In this document: in pieces, positions 1-10,991 of the stretch
How the letters are laid out: every line of letters starts with the position of its first letter
Numbering within the stretch: the stretch's first letter is position 1
From: Voacanga thouarsii
Lineage: Eukaryota; Streptophyta; Magnoliopsida; Gentianales; Apocynaceae
Direction of reading: 5' to 3'
Assembly (NCBI GenBank): GCA_026120185.1
Contig: JANUWF010001691.1
Coordinates: 372,001 to 436,000, forward strand
Length of the DNA: 64,000 bases
Notes under the pieces: model-generated
The model's input: only the letters and a program-made list of their open reading frames with translations
Database searches by the model: none
Told to the model about the DNA's origin: nothing
Position numbers and translations under genes: made by a program

Positions 1-840
1 AGAAATATCTGGTTTTAGTCCATTGTCATTCATTCTTATGGAGAATAAGTTGGCAGGCCAAAATTATGTGGACTGGAAAAGGAACGTGAATAGAGTACTC
101 ACTGTAGAGGAATACAAGTTTGTTTCTTACGGATCCCTATCCTAAGATTGGGGAAGAATCCACTGATTAGCAGTGAGAGGCCGAGAAGGCATAGAAGAAA
201 GCTGATGAGATGGTTGAGTGCTATATGTTGGCTTCCATGTCTAGTGTGCTCCAATCTATGCATGAGCAAATGACCACTGCGTACAACATGGATTTTTCAC
301 TGTGTACCATGTTTGATGACAAGAGCCGGCCTGTAAGTAGGAAGCTCTTAGGGCAATCATGAACACTAGAATGGCTAAGGGTGCATCAGTTCGAGAGCAT
401 CTACTTAAGATGATTGCCTAGTTCAAAGAGGCCAAGGTCCTAGGTGCAACGGTAGTTCCTGAGAGAGAAATTAACATGGTTCTTGAAACTCTGCCTGATT
501 CATATTCTAAGTTCAAGTTAAACTACAACATGAACAAGTTGGATATGAATCTCATGGAGCTAACAGAAGAGCCCCAAGTAGCAAAGAAGATCATGATGCC
601 CGTGTCAATAGTTTTGGTCTCTCATTTTGTTCCTTCTTCAAGAATTAAGGCAAAGCTTAAGAAAATTCAAGAAGATGAAGGTCTAGAACAACGCAGGGGC
701 CCAGCTTAGAGTTTCTGGTCAGGCCAAGCCCAAGGGGAAACCCAAAGGCAAATGCTTCAAGTGTGGTAAGAAGGGGCATTGGAAGAAAGATTGTCCGGAC
801 TTCTTAGCCAAGTCTACTTTAGGTATTGCTCTATACCGAG
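1..840 (+). pseudogene. Copia element E: gag (decayed)
   Basis: This is the capsid/nucleocapsid part of a Ty1/copia polyprotein, which would package element RNA. The window opens almost exactly at the gag start: base 5 has ATA where the related element D has ATG, so the start codon looks lost; the next ATG is at 38. A UBN2-type segment is readable (LPDSYSKFKLNYNMNKLDM near 490-550). A complete CCHC knuckle (CFKCGKKGHWKKDC, 753-794) follows in another frame. Several stops and frame changes separate the blocks, so no single product can be made. Gag and pol match element D at 56150-60141 domain for domain, so E and D belong to one family. The leader and 5' LTR lie left of the window. Confidence 0.85.
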
Positions 841-2282
841 AGTCTATTTTGATGGTTAGAACGACATCTTCATGGATTGTTGATTCTGGAGCCACTGGCC
901 ATGTCTATAACTCTTTGCAAGGGTTCAGAAGGACATGGAGACTTAGTAAGGGTGAGCATCGACTTCAAGTAGGCAATAGAGCAGGAATATGGGCTGAAGC
1001 AGTATGAGATCTTTAGCTTAATTTTAATTGTAATAGGAAGTTGGTTTTGAAAGTTATTTTATATGTTTCTTATTTTAATCAGAATTTGATTTCAATTTTC
1101 AAATTGATGAATCAAAGATATTATGTTTCTTTCCATTTTGGTGTTTTCGTCAGCAGAGATGGTAATTTAATTTGTATAGAAAACATGTGTGGAAATCTTT
1201 TTTATATACATCCTATTAGAAATCAAATAAAGAATATTAAAATTAAACTTGATAATAGAAAGTGAAAGGTCATATCAAATGACTCGTATTTGTGGCATCT
1301 AAGATTAGGACATATGAATCCCAATCAGATTCAGAAGCTAATCTATGATGGGCCTTTAGGTTCATTAAGATCAGGAAGAATGGCCTTAGTGTGAATTTTT
1401 CGTTAAAGGTAAAATGACCAAAAAATCCTTTACCAAAAAGGTAGATAGAGCTATAGAAATACTAGCACTAGTACATACGGATATTTGTGGTCCGATGACT
1501 ACACCAGCTAGAGGAGGCTACGAATACTTTATCACTTTCCCAGATGATCTCACTCGTTTTGGTTACATTTATCTAATGAGGCGCAAGTTTGACTGTTTTG
1601 ATAAATTTGAGGAGTTTAAGGCTGAAGTGGTGTGCTGAACAGGTAAATTAATTAAAACTTTATGATCGGATCGTGATAGAGAGTACCTCCTCAATAAGTT
1701 TAAGGATTGCTCAGTACATCACGGTATAGTATCTCAGTTAACTGTGCCTTAGAGTCCCCAGTAGAATGAAGTAGCTGAGAGAAGAAATAGAACTTTAGTG
1801 GAAATGGTCAGAAGCATGATGAGTGATGCATCTATTCCTATTTCTTTTTAGGGGTATACCTTTGAAATAGCAATATATTTTTTGAATTTGATGCTTTCCA
1901 AATTAGTATCTAGAACACCCTATGAGATGTGGACTGGACGAAAGCCCGGTCTGAACCATCTCAAGATATGGGGTTGGCCAGCTTATGTGCTAACAAAAAG
2001 GAAGTTAGAACTAAGATCAGAGTTATGCAACTCCGTTGGGTATCCAAAAGGAGCGAGAGGTGGATATTTCTATCATTCTCAAGAGTATAAGTTACTTGTT
2101 AGTACTAATAATAGATACTTAGAGAATGAGCAAGTTACATCCACCACATGTTCAAGTAGAATAGAGTTAGAAGGGAAGTTGATCACTGATTTAACTTCAG
2201 GTACTTTTAACATCCCAATCGGGGAACAATCGGGGAACCAAAAGAAATACTACCCGATGTTCCTATACAAACTGAGCCTCAT
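841..2282 (+). pseudogene. Copia element E: protease, GAG-pre-integrase and integrase core (decayed)
   Basis: Order of domains is protease, GAG_pre-integrase, then integrase. The aspartic protease motif is intact (IVDSGATGHV; Asp-Ser-Gly at 882-890). The pre-integrase block reads YLWHLRLGHMNPNQIQKL near 1288-1341, with the His-rich zinc-binding element. The integrase core begins VHTDICGPM near 1470 and continues to TPYEMWTGRKPGLNHLKIWG near 1915-1970. Reading requires several frame changes, and stops such as TAG and TGA interrupt it. Element F is inserted at 2283, so the C-terminal part resumes at 7580. Identification rests on the ordered copia motifs and on similarity to element D; function is lost. 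Confidence 0.88.
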
Positions 2283-3799
2283 TGATATGTAAATTTTGGG
2301 TGTATAAAAATCATCAAATTTAAATCCATCCCTTAGTCAAGTTTTAATTAAAACATTAATCCAAAATACATATATGAGCAAGTATACTCATCACAAACAT
2401 AGCATAGAGAATTGACGAGTATCGATAATCAAAGGAACAAGTACACATTAATCACTTTTAATTCATTGTTTAACCAACCAAATAAAGTGATAAAATAATA
2501 AAAATAATAAATAAATAAATATATACAACTCAAGGATATAGGATTATGCAATTTAGACAAGTATCCTAGGAAACATGATAATGAACCAATAATTCTCTCA
2601 AGTAATTATCATATTGGCATCATGAAGGAATGTAAACTAAAATTGAATCGTTTATCAAGTCATGAATCTACTTAAATAAATTCCACTTCGTTTGTCAATC
2701 CATGAATCCTATATTTAGATTCATATTAATAGATTTGTCAATTAAACTTACAAAACCAAAACATGTATTAAGCTTATCATGATATTTTGATTCAATTAGC
2801 AGATTTGTCAATCAAGCTATTCTAATCTAAAATATACGTGAATCTCAATTCCTAAAAAACATGAAATTAGCTAATGACTCTCTGTCAAGGCGAAATCAAC
2901 TAATCTTTGATCACTTAGTCCGATAATCTTAACTTCATCGTTCAAGTCATTTAAGATTTAACAAATATGAAACCAATGCAACGAAACTCCTAACATCGTT
3001 ATATCTAAGTCAATTAGAAAAACCCGTATCAAAGACCAATGATAACATGTAACCAAATACCAAAGATGATAAAGAATTAATCAAATAACAAAATTAACAC
3101 AAAATCATGAATCCCAAAATAGTGTTAAATTAAAATAAAAACATTGATTACATCATTGTTAAAGGAAATGAAAACAAAGATAAAACAAAACACTCATAGC
3201 CAAGCCTCTTTCTTCACCCTTGAAGACTCTCTTGAACAATCATCTTTAATTGGGTGAATTCCTCCTTCTATAAATGATTGGGAATTTTTGCTCTTTGATC
3301 TACCTCTCCATGTATATGTGTCTATCTCTTGTGTTTTCTCATACTTTTGTAGTCCTTTTGATGCTAAATTCGTTGCTTAAAAGATCTTCACTGAGTAGGA
3401 ATTAGAAAATACCGAAATCTTTGAAAAATTTCCAAATTTGTGCACAGTATTTTCACCTTTCGGAGTGGGCCTAGCGTCGACCCACCTGGCGCCAGGTACA
3501 TTTTGTTCTTCTTCTGAATTTTTGCTCTGTTTTTGCTGGCTGGACAGAATGGACACGGCACCTAGTGCACTTGTCTGACTCGGCTCTAGGTCTTTTCACT
3601 TTTCTTCCTAAAGGTTGGCTCGATTTTCTCTACTCAACTGGAATGGACCCCACGCTTGGTCCCTTGGCTGGGCCTGGTGCCAGGTCTGTTCTAGAATTGT
3701 TCACTTTTTGCTCAAAATTTACTCAAATCTGCAAAATTTGCCAAAAACATTTTTTACAAGCAAAATGTTAAATAGGAAGGAATATACCTAGTTATTACA
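2283..3799 (-). repeat. Element F 3' LTR (left copy)
   Basis: Begins tgatatgtaaattttg and ends gttattaca on the plus strand; on the element strand this is TGTAATAAC...CA. It matches 6049-7579 along its length, with scattered substitutions. It includes a GC-richer stretch at about 3470-3690 with palindromes around ggcgcc (cctggcgccagg near 3486), set in otherwise AT-rich DNA. Confidence 0.85.
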
Positions 3800-6048
3800 T
3801 ACACCCACACTTGAACTTTACATTTTCCTTAAGCAAAACACTTTAATCAAGAAAAATTATTAAGAAAACACAAGTTCTTTCTCCTTCAAAAATCTTTTTT
3901 CAACATACTGGGATTATAATTTCCCTTTAAACTTTAGATACAACTCTTGTCATTCACACCCTTTAAACACAATTCAAACCTTGAAACATTTGACAAAACA
4001 TTCAAAACTCTTGAAGTTAAATTAATCAAGTGTATACCTTAGTCTAAGAAAATTATTTCACTCTTCAAGTACAAATATAGATAACATGATTCACATAAGT
4101 CAAGCCATCTACCAACTCAAGCATTATAGATAAAAAAAACTACATAACTTATTTCATGATGTATGGAAAGCACTCTAGTCTTTTTCTCTCCATGTTTTAT
4201 TAATGACTTAGAGAATTGATAGCTTTAAGTCCATGGATTTCTCTTCACACACCGTATTGGCCCCTTTTTAGTCATCATTCATAATTTTTTTTAACAATTT
4301 TCCTCTATGCAATTCTTTCTTTCTTTTGCTTTAGGGAATTCATAACCTCAGGAAAGTGGATTTCTCTTCAGTATCCTATTAGCCCCTATAATCAAGTAAA
4401 AATAACCTTTTTCTCGTCTTCAAAGAGGAAACAACCACTCATTCTTTCAATTCTTCAACTTACAAGAATGTTTCACCATTTTTTCCACAATCTTTCCTCT
4501 CAAAGATCTTTTATCAACTTACATTCCTCATTATAACTCAAAACCAAGTGAAATATAAATACCTAATACAAGAGTTAGCTAATAAACTCTTCCCATATTC
4601 ATCATATCCTCTATATTCAAGCTTGATGACTCAAATAACATTCAAGCATCAATGTATAAACAAGATTAATCCAAATTCTCATGTTTTGGCTAATATCCTA
4701 TCCAACAAAACTAATTTCACAAAAATTCCACCTAATGAATGACAAAACACATATCTAAGTAAAAAAAAAAAAAATAAAGAATTACAACATTGCTTAATAA
4801 TGAAAACTACTAAAATTTTGAAAATTTTTCAAAAAAAAGGATATGGACAAATACTTCATCAACCTCATTTCCCTCTGCACTTAAACTGGACATTATTCTC
4901 AATGGCCAAAGAGCCAAGAAGACCAAAATAAATATAGAGGAAAAAGAAAGAGAAGAAAGTACTTCTATTGTGAATTAGCTCCAAAAGTTCCAAACTTTTA
5001 AATCTTCAAATTTTCAAAACTTTCAAGGAACTTGCAACAAAGTTATTTTTCAATCAAAATCTTTTAAACCAAATTTTTCTAAATTAGATCAATAACAAGA
5101 AAACACGAACTTAATTGATAAAACTTGGTCAAAGAATATCACAAAACCACTCCCCCACACTTAAATTAGACAATGTCCTCTTTAGCAAAAAATAAACTTA
5201 TCAAAGTATCTCTAAATGGACCAAAAATAATAAAGGGGTAGAAAGTTTAAGCAATACATCTTAAATGCAATAAAGTGCCAATAGTTATCAAAACTAGAAA
5301 TAGAGAAAAGGGTTTGTTCAGGAGGACTTTACTCCTACCACCATTCTCCAAAGCCTTCTTATAATATAGCGTTGAAAGATCCAATTCCTTGAGGCATGAT
5401 GAGCTCAACACATCATCAATTGCATCAATGGACTCCATGAATTAAGGGGTACACTATTTATTTGCAATTTTCAATTCCCTATTGAAGATCTCATCAACCA
5501 ACTTTGCTAGTTGTATCTTGTTAGAGCTTATTCATTGGGTTGATTCTTTGTATCCCTCATTCAATGAATTTGTATTGGCCACAAAAGAATTCAATAATGT
5601 TACTAATGATGTCTCACTAAAAACATCAATGCGAGCTTGTAATCTTACCAATCTATCATCATTTTAACTCCTTTAATTTTGTGCCCAAAAATAGTTGTCA
5701 ATGATGATGTCAACCTCGCATAAAAATCAAATCGAAAATAAAAACAAACAAGAATAATAGAAAAATAAATTAAAAAAACATAAAGGTAAAAAAAAATAAT
5801 AGAAAAATAAAGAAAAGAAAAACAAACACATTAGACATATTCACAAACTACATAAATATAAAAGTTAGTGGTATTTATAAGAAAAACATGAAATAGGAAA
5901 GTCAAGTAAGTCACACAATATTACACACAACAAGATATAGCACCGAAAGAACATATATACATATTCACATATTTACATATAAACATGATTAAATCAATAA
6001 AATCTAAGCTTTCATGATATTGTTCCCTTGTCAATGGTGCTAAAAACT
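3800..6048 (-). other. Element F interior, non-coding
   Basis: About 2.25 kb without recognisable gag, protease, RT or integrase on either strand; the open frames present are short and carry no motif. Three copies of a short cassette that reads, on the minus strand, like the end of a Tat/Ogre-type untranslated region (a -GGACATT-like string, then TTAAGTGTGGGGGAG-like purines) lie at about 3800-3835, 4862-4900 and 5145-5175. The one at 3800 touches the 3' LTR and is the likely polypurine tract. Nothing else is assignable. Confidence 0.6.
6024..6046 (-). promoter_or_regulatory. Element F primer-binding site (decayed)
   Basis: On the minus strand the sequence after the 5' LTR reads agtttttagcaccattgac. 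It differs from the TTTTTGGCGCCGTTGCC start common in plant Tat/Ogre/Athila elements mainly at CpG-type positions, as if by deamination. It fixes the element's orientation. Confidence 0.65.
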
Positions 6049-7579
6049 TGATGCATAAATTTTGAAGGTATAAAAATCATCAAATTTAAATACATCCATT
6101 AGTCAAGTTTTAATTAAAACATTAATCATTAAATACACGTACGAGAAAGTATACTCATTGCAAGAATAACATAGGAAATTAACGAGTATTGATCCTCAAA
6201 AGAACAAGTACACACTAATCACTTTGCATTCATGTTTAACCAACCAAATAAAGTGATAAAATATAAAAAGAAAAAATAAAGAAATATATACAACTCAAGG
6301 ATGTAGGATTGTGTAATTTAGACAAGTACCCAAGGAAACGTGATAATGAACTAATTAGTAATTCTCTCAAGTAATTATCATCTTGGCATCATGAAGGAAT
6401 GTAAAGTAAAATTCAATCGTTTGTCAAGTCATGAATCTACATAGATAAATTCCACTTCGTTTGTCAATCCATGGAATCCTATATTTTAATTCATATTAAC
6501 AGATTTGTTAATCAAGCTAACTTAAACAATACATGCATTAAGCTCATCATTATATTTAATTCAATTAGCAGTTTTGTCAATCAAGCCATCCTAACCAAAA
6601 TATACATGAACCTAAATTCCTAAAAAAAACATGAAATTACCTAATGACCATTTGTTAAGACGAAATCAACTAACCTTTTATCACTCAGTCTGATAATCCA
6701 AACTTCTCATTTAAATCCATTAAGATTTAACAAATACGAAATCAATGCAACAAAACTCATAACATCATTTTGTCTAAGTCAATTAGAAGAACTCACATCA
6801 ATAACCAATAATAACAAGTAACCAAATACCAAAGATAATAAATGATTGATCAAATAACCAAATTAACACAAAATCATGAATCCTAAAAAAGTGCTAAATT
6901 ACAATAAAAGCATTGAATACATTATTGTTTAAGGAAAAGAAAACATAGATAAAAGAAAGCACTAAAAGATAAGCATCTTTTTTCATCCTTGAAGGCTCTC
7001 TTGAACAATCCTCCTTGATTGGGTCAATTCCTCATTCAATGAATGATTGAGAATTTTTGCTCTTGGATCCACCTCTCCATGTATATGTATCTATCTCTTG
7101 TGTTTTCTCCTACTTTTCTAGCCCTTTTGGATGCTAAATTTAATACTTGAATGATCTTGGCTAAGTAAGAATTAGAAAATACTGAAATCTTTAGAAAATT
7201 TCCAAATTCGTGCATAGTATTGTCACCTTTCAGAGCGGGCCTAGCACCAAGTACCTTTGACCCACCTGGCACCAGGTACATTATATTCTATTTCTGAATT
7301 TATGCTATGGTTTTACGGGCTAGATAGAATGGACCCGGTGCCTGGTCCACTTGCCTGACTCGGTGCCAGGTCTGTTCTGTTTTCTTTCTGAAGGGTTGCT
7401 TGGTTTCCTCTGCTCAACTAGAATGGACACAGTGCCTGGTCCCTTGGCTAGGCATGGCGCCAAGTTTGTTTTGGAATTGTTCACATTTTGTTTAAAATCC
7501 ACTCAAATCTACACAAATTTACCAAAACACTTTTTACAAGCAAAATGTTAAATAGGAAGGATTATGCCTAGTTATTACA
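6049..7579 (-). repeat. Element F 5' LTR (right copy)
   Basis: Begins tgatgcataaattttg and ends gttattaca on the plus strand, matching 2283-3799. The GC-richer palindromic block recurs at about 7225-7470, with ggcacc in several places where the left copy has ggcgcc, consistent with CpG decay. Confidence 0.85.
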
Positions 7580-9190
7580 ACAAATGTATTCCAAAACAAC
7601 CTCAAATAACTAGAAAAATAATGGTGATTTTAGCCCCTATCACTTGTCATGGTGGAAGGATCGCAAGAGTTCCAGAAAGGTGGACCAGAGAAATCTATCA
7701 TCTAGTCTTTGAACATCAACAACAATATCTTACTAGATACGAAGAGGCCATTGTTGATGCTAATGCAGACAGATGGCAGCTAGCTGTGAATGCTGAGATT
7801 TAGTCCATGTACCTTAGTTAGGTGTGAGATCTTGTCACTGTGCCTGATGGGATAAAACCCATTAGGTGTAAGTGGGTATACAAGTGGAAGAGAGGTGCAG
7901 ATGGAAATATTAAAACCTATAAGGTTGCTAAAGGTTATACTCAAAACGAATGGATCGATTATGAGAAAATCTTTTCACCAGTAGCCATGCTTAAGTATAT
8001 CCAAATTCTCTTAGCCATCACATATCATTATGACTATTAGATATGGAAAATGGATGCCAAGATGGGTTTTTTAAATAGCTATCTTAGCGAAGATATATAT
8101 ATGTCCCAACTAGAAGGTTTTGTTGCTAGAGGTTAAGAACAAATGATCTGTAAGCTTAAGAAGTCTATCTATGGACTTAAGCTAACGTCACAAGCATGAA
8201 ACATACGTTTTGATGAAACCGTGAAAGCTTATGGTTTCATTTAAAACGTGGTTGAACCATGTGTGTATAGAAAATCAAACAGTGGCAAATTGATTTTCTT
8301 GGTATTTTATGTAGATGACATTCTACTCATTGGTAATGATGTAGGGATATTATCATCCGTTAAGGTTTAACTTATCCCAGTCTGCTTATATAGATAAGAT
8401 ATTGGTCAAATACAATATAGATCAATGTAAAAAGGCTATTACACCATTTAGACTTGGATTATCCTTATCTTCATAGCAGTGTCATCAGACACAGGAAGAC
8501 AAGCAAAAAATGAGCAGGATCCCCTATACTTCGGCTGTAGGAAGTTTTATGTATGCTATGCTTTGTACTATGACATATATCTATTTTGTAGTAGACATGG
8601 TTAATAGATATCAGTCAAACCCATGTGATGATTATTGGCAAGCCGTAAAGCATATACTCAAATATCTCAAAAAAATGAGATTGTATGCTTGTATATTGTG
8701 CGGATGATTTGATTCCTACCGATTACACAGACTTAGACTTCTAGGTAGATAAAGAGGAAAAAAATCCACTAGTAGATATATCTTTACTTTGTCTAGATGA
8801 GCAATTTCATAGAGAAGTATCAAGCAATCTTGCATTACGAATTCTACCATGGAAGCTAAGTATGTTGTTGCTTTAGAAGGTTCTTAAGAAGTCGTGTGGC
8901 TCCAGAAGCTCCTTATTGAACTTAGAGTAGTACCACACATGGATAGCCCTGTCACCATTTGTTGTGACAACTATGGAGCAGCGTTACAATGCAAGGAACC
9001 TCGAAACCATTGAAAAGGCAAGCACATAGAGAGGAAGTATTACCTTACCTAGGAGTTTATCCTGAAATGGGAGATTGTGGTCGATCAGATTTCCTTTATC
9101 AAGAATCTGTCAGATCCCTTTACCGAGCCTTTATCAGAAAAGGTGTTTTCTAGACACTTAGATGTCATAAGGGTAGGAACTTACAGACTT
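7580..9190 (+). pseudogene. Copia element E: integrase C-end, reverse transcriptase, RNase H (decayed)
   Basis: Continuation of E to the right of element F. The linker RVPERWTREI near 7665 marks the integrase C-terminal region. RT starts with IKPIRCKWVYKWKRGADG near 7850 and continues through IWKMDAKMGFLNSYLSEDIY, with the polymerase motif YVDD intact at 8308-8319. About 100 bases between the RT thumb and the SQSAYIDKIL block (near 8370) appear deleted. RNase H-connecting sequence (MSRIPYTSAVGSFMYAML, 8510-8563) and a degenerate RNase H end follow. Multiple TAG/TAA stops make it non-functional. The 3' LTR begins 15 bases downstream. Confidence 0.87.
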
Positions 9191-9204
9191 TCTTAGTGGG
9201 AGAT

Positions 9205-10991
9205 TATTGGAAAGTATGCTCTTAAAGACTATGTATTCTGTGTAAATATATTACAATAAAATATTTATTCATTCAATTTAGTTTGTTTCTTATATTATTG
9301 CACATTTAAGGTCCAAGTATGACATGTAATGGTTTATTTGTTGGGTTGTTCTTTACAGTATGGTATAGACCATGGGTACTTGTCATATATGTAAAATTGA
9401 GTTCTTAGTCATTTGTTGGAACTGGGCATTTCATCAAGGTAAGAATATTATGAGATGCTTTCTAATAAGGAATGGTTTATCTTGAATCAGTGAGTAGTTC
9501 CCTCACATCATAGGCATAACCGTATGTCGAATACATAGAACTGGATATGTAGTAGTGGTCTCTCTTAAAGTACTATAATTATAGAGACAAGATTATTACT
9601 GCTATAGCAAGGATGGATATCTTCATACTTTAGTATGTGTTAGTGGTCTGGCGAGGCTAGGGTTTTATACTTTAATATATGTTAGGTGAGATATCTTTTT
9701 GTGAGATCAATATCCTTGTATGTTAGGTGTAGTACTCTAGTTAGTTAAGACGGACTCATGGAATAGAGTTTCTATGCCTCACTTAGTGAAGTTAAATCAC
9801 TCCGTTGTAATTGTCTAGGATAATCTAATGATCCAGGGCTCTGGGAACATGTCTCTAGAATGGGTGCATTTGGGTAGCTTCTAATGAAAAGATAGTACAT
9901 TCAAGTGAGTTATGGATAATTGGACTAGAGATCTACGGACGGTAGATATCTTTGAGATGTGTGTTAGTATATTTATCCTATCTCATTAATGGGTATTACA
10001 TAGAGTGGTATTTCTGTCATTTCGCCTGTAGGTCGGAGACATTGGTTTAGTAATATTATTCTTCGAGGCAATATTTCCATATGTTGATAAATGAAAATAT
10101 TTAAAATGATAAAATGCAGCTAATTAATAGTGAGGGCATTTTGGTCATCTTAGTAGCCATGAATAATATGTCTTTTGGCCCTCGAAGTACCTCAAGTAAC
10201 CTTGGTGTTATTTAAACACAATATGGGTTTAATGGATAATTGTTTGGAAACGAAATAAAATTTATTCTAACCGTCCAATTAGAATTAATTAATTAGTCTT
10301 GGGTTTCATTAAGGCCTAGAAAATATAATTAATTAATTAATTAATTAATTAAGAGAATTGGGCTGGAATAAATTAATTAATTGTGCTGATGTATGTTGAC
10401 ATATATTAAGTGTCCAATTACAAATAATTAATTAGTCTTGAGTATTTAATGCGGCCTAAAAAAATAAGTAATTAATTAGGAGGATTGGAACAGTCTTGGA
10501 TTAGATTTTGAGCATGGCACCTTGCCCATTAGGGCATCATGTTTTCGGCCATTAGGGCATGTGAAACCCCTAGGCTGGCCGAATATAGTGACATGAGGAG
10601 GTAAAAATAATGATGTTTTTCTTATGTGTTCTCTTCTCTAGAGTGTGTATCGTCTCCTCTCCTCTCTCTCTGGTCTTTTGTCCTTTCTCTTCCTTCTCGA
10701 TAGTAGAGTGTGATTTGATTATCCTGAAGGACCTTTCACTAAGCTTACACCAAGAGCAAGGTAAAGTCATACTCTGAAAGAAGAAGAGAAATAGCTTGTA
10801 GACACTTGATACGTAGGAGTAGCAGATTGGTCAGAGTTCTAGTTGAATAGTAGGCACCTCCTTCTCCCTTCCAATGCAAGAAGAAGTTTCAGTGCAACCC
10901 GACCCTTCGTTGGTTAATCTACAACTAATAAGGAAAAGTACGTCCTCTCTCCTAGATGTAGCTTAAAAAACTGAAAAAATTTTCCCCTACA
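9205..10991 (+). repeat. Copia element E 3' LTR
   Basis: Starts right after the purine-rich end of pol (gtgggagat). The first bases tattggaaagtatgc align with tgttggattttatgc of element D's LTR, so the initial TG is mutated. Segments shared with D include the -gtagtagtggt- block, the -ctagttagttaagac- block and the AATTAATTAATTAGTC hairpin area near 10260-10450. The right end is uncertain: I place it at ...ttttcccctaca (10991), after which sequence no longer resembles the D LTR. A simple (ATTA)n tract lies near 10330. Confidence 0.75.

Larger units (their letters stand above)
2283..7579 (-). mobile_element. Element F: non-coding LTR retrotransposon (LARD-like), inserted in copia E
   Basis: Two direct repeats of about 1.5 kb (2283-3799 and 6049-7579) flank a 2.25-kb interior with no retroelement protein motif. 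Orientation is minus. Read on the minus strand, the sequence just inside the right LTR (6024-6046) is a decayed version of the primer site used by Tat/Ogre/Athila gypsy elements (ancestral TGGCGCCGTTGCC), and a purine tract lies just inside the left LTR. The lack of gag-pol suggests a large retrotransposon derivative moved by a partner element. Flanking 5-mers are ctcat and acaaa, so I see no target-site duplication. It splits copia E between the integrase and the RT. Confidence 0.8.
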
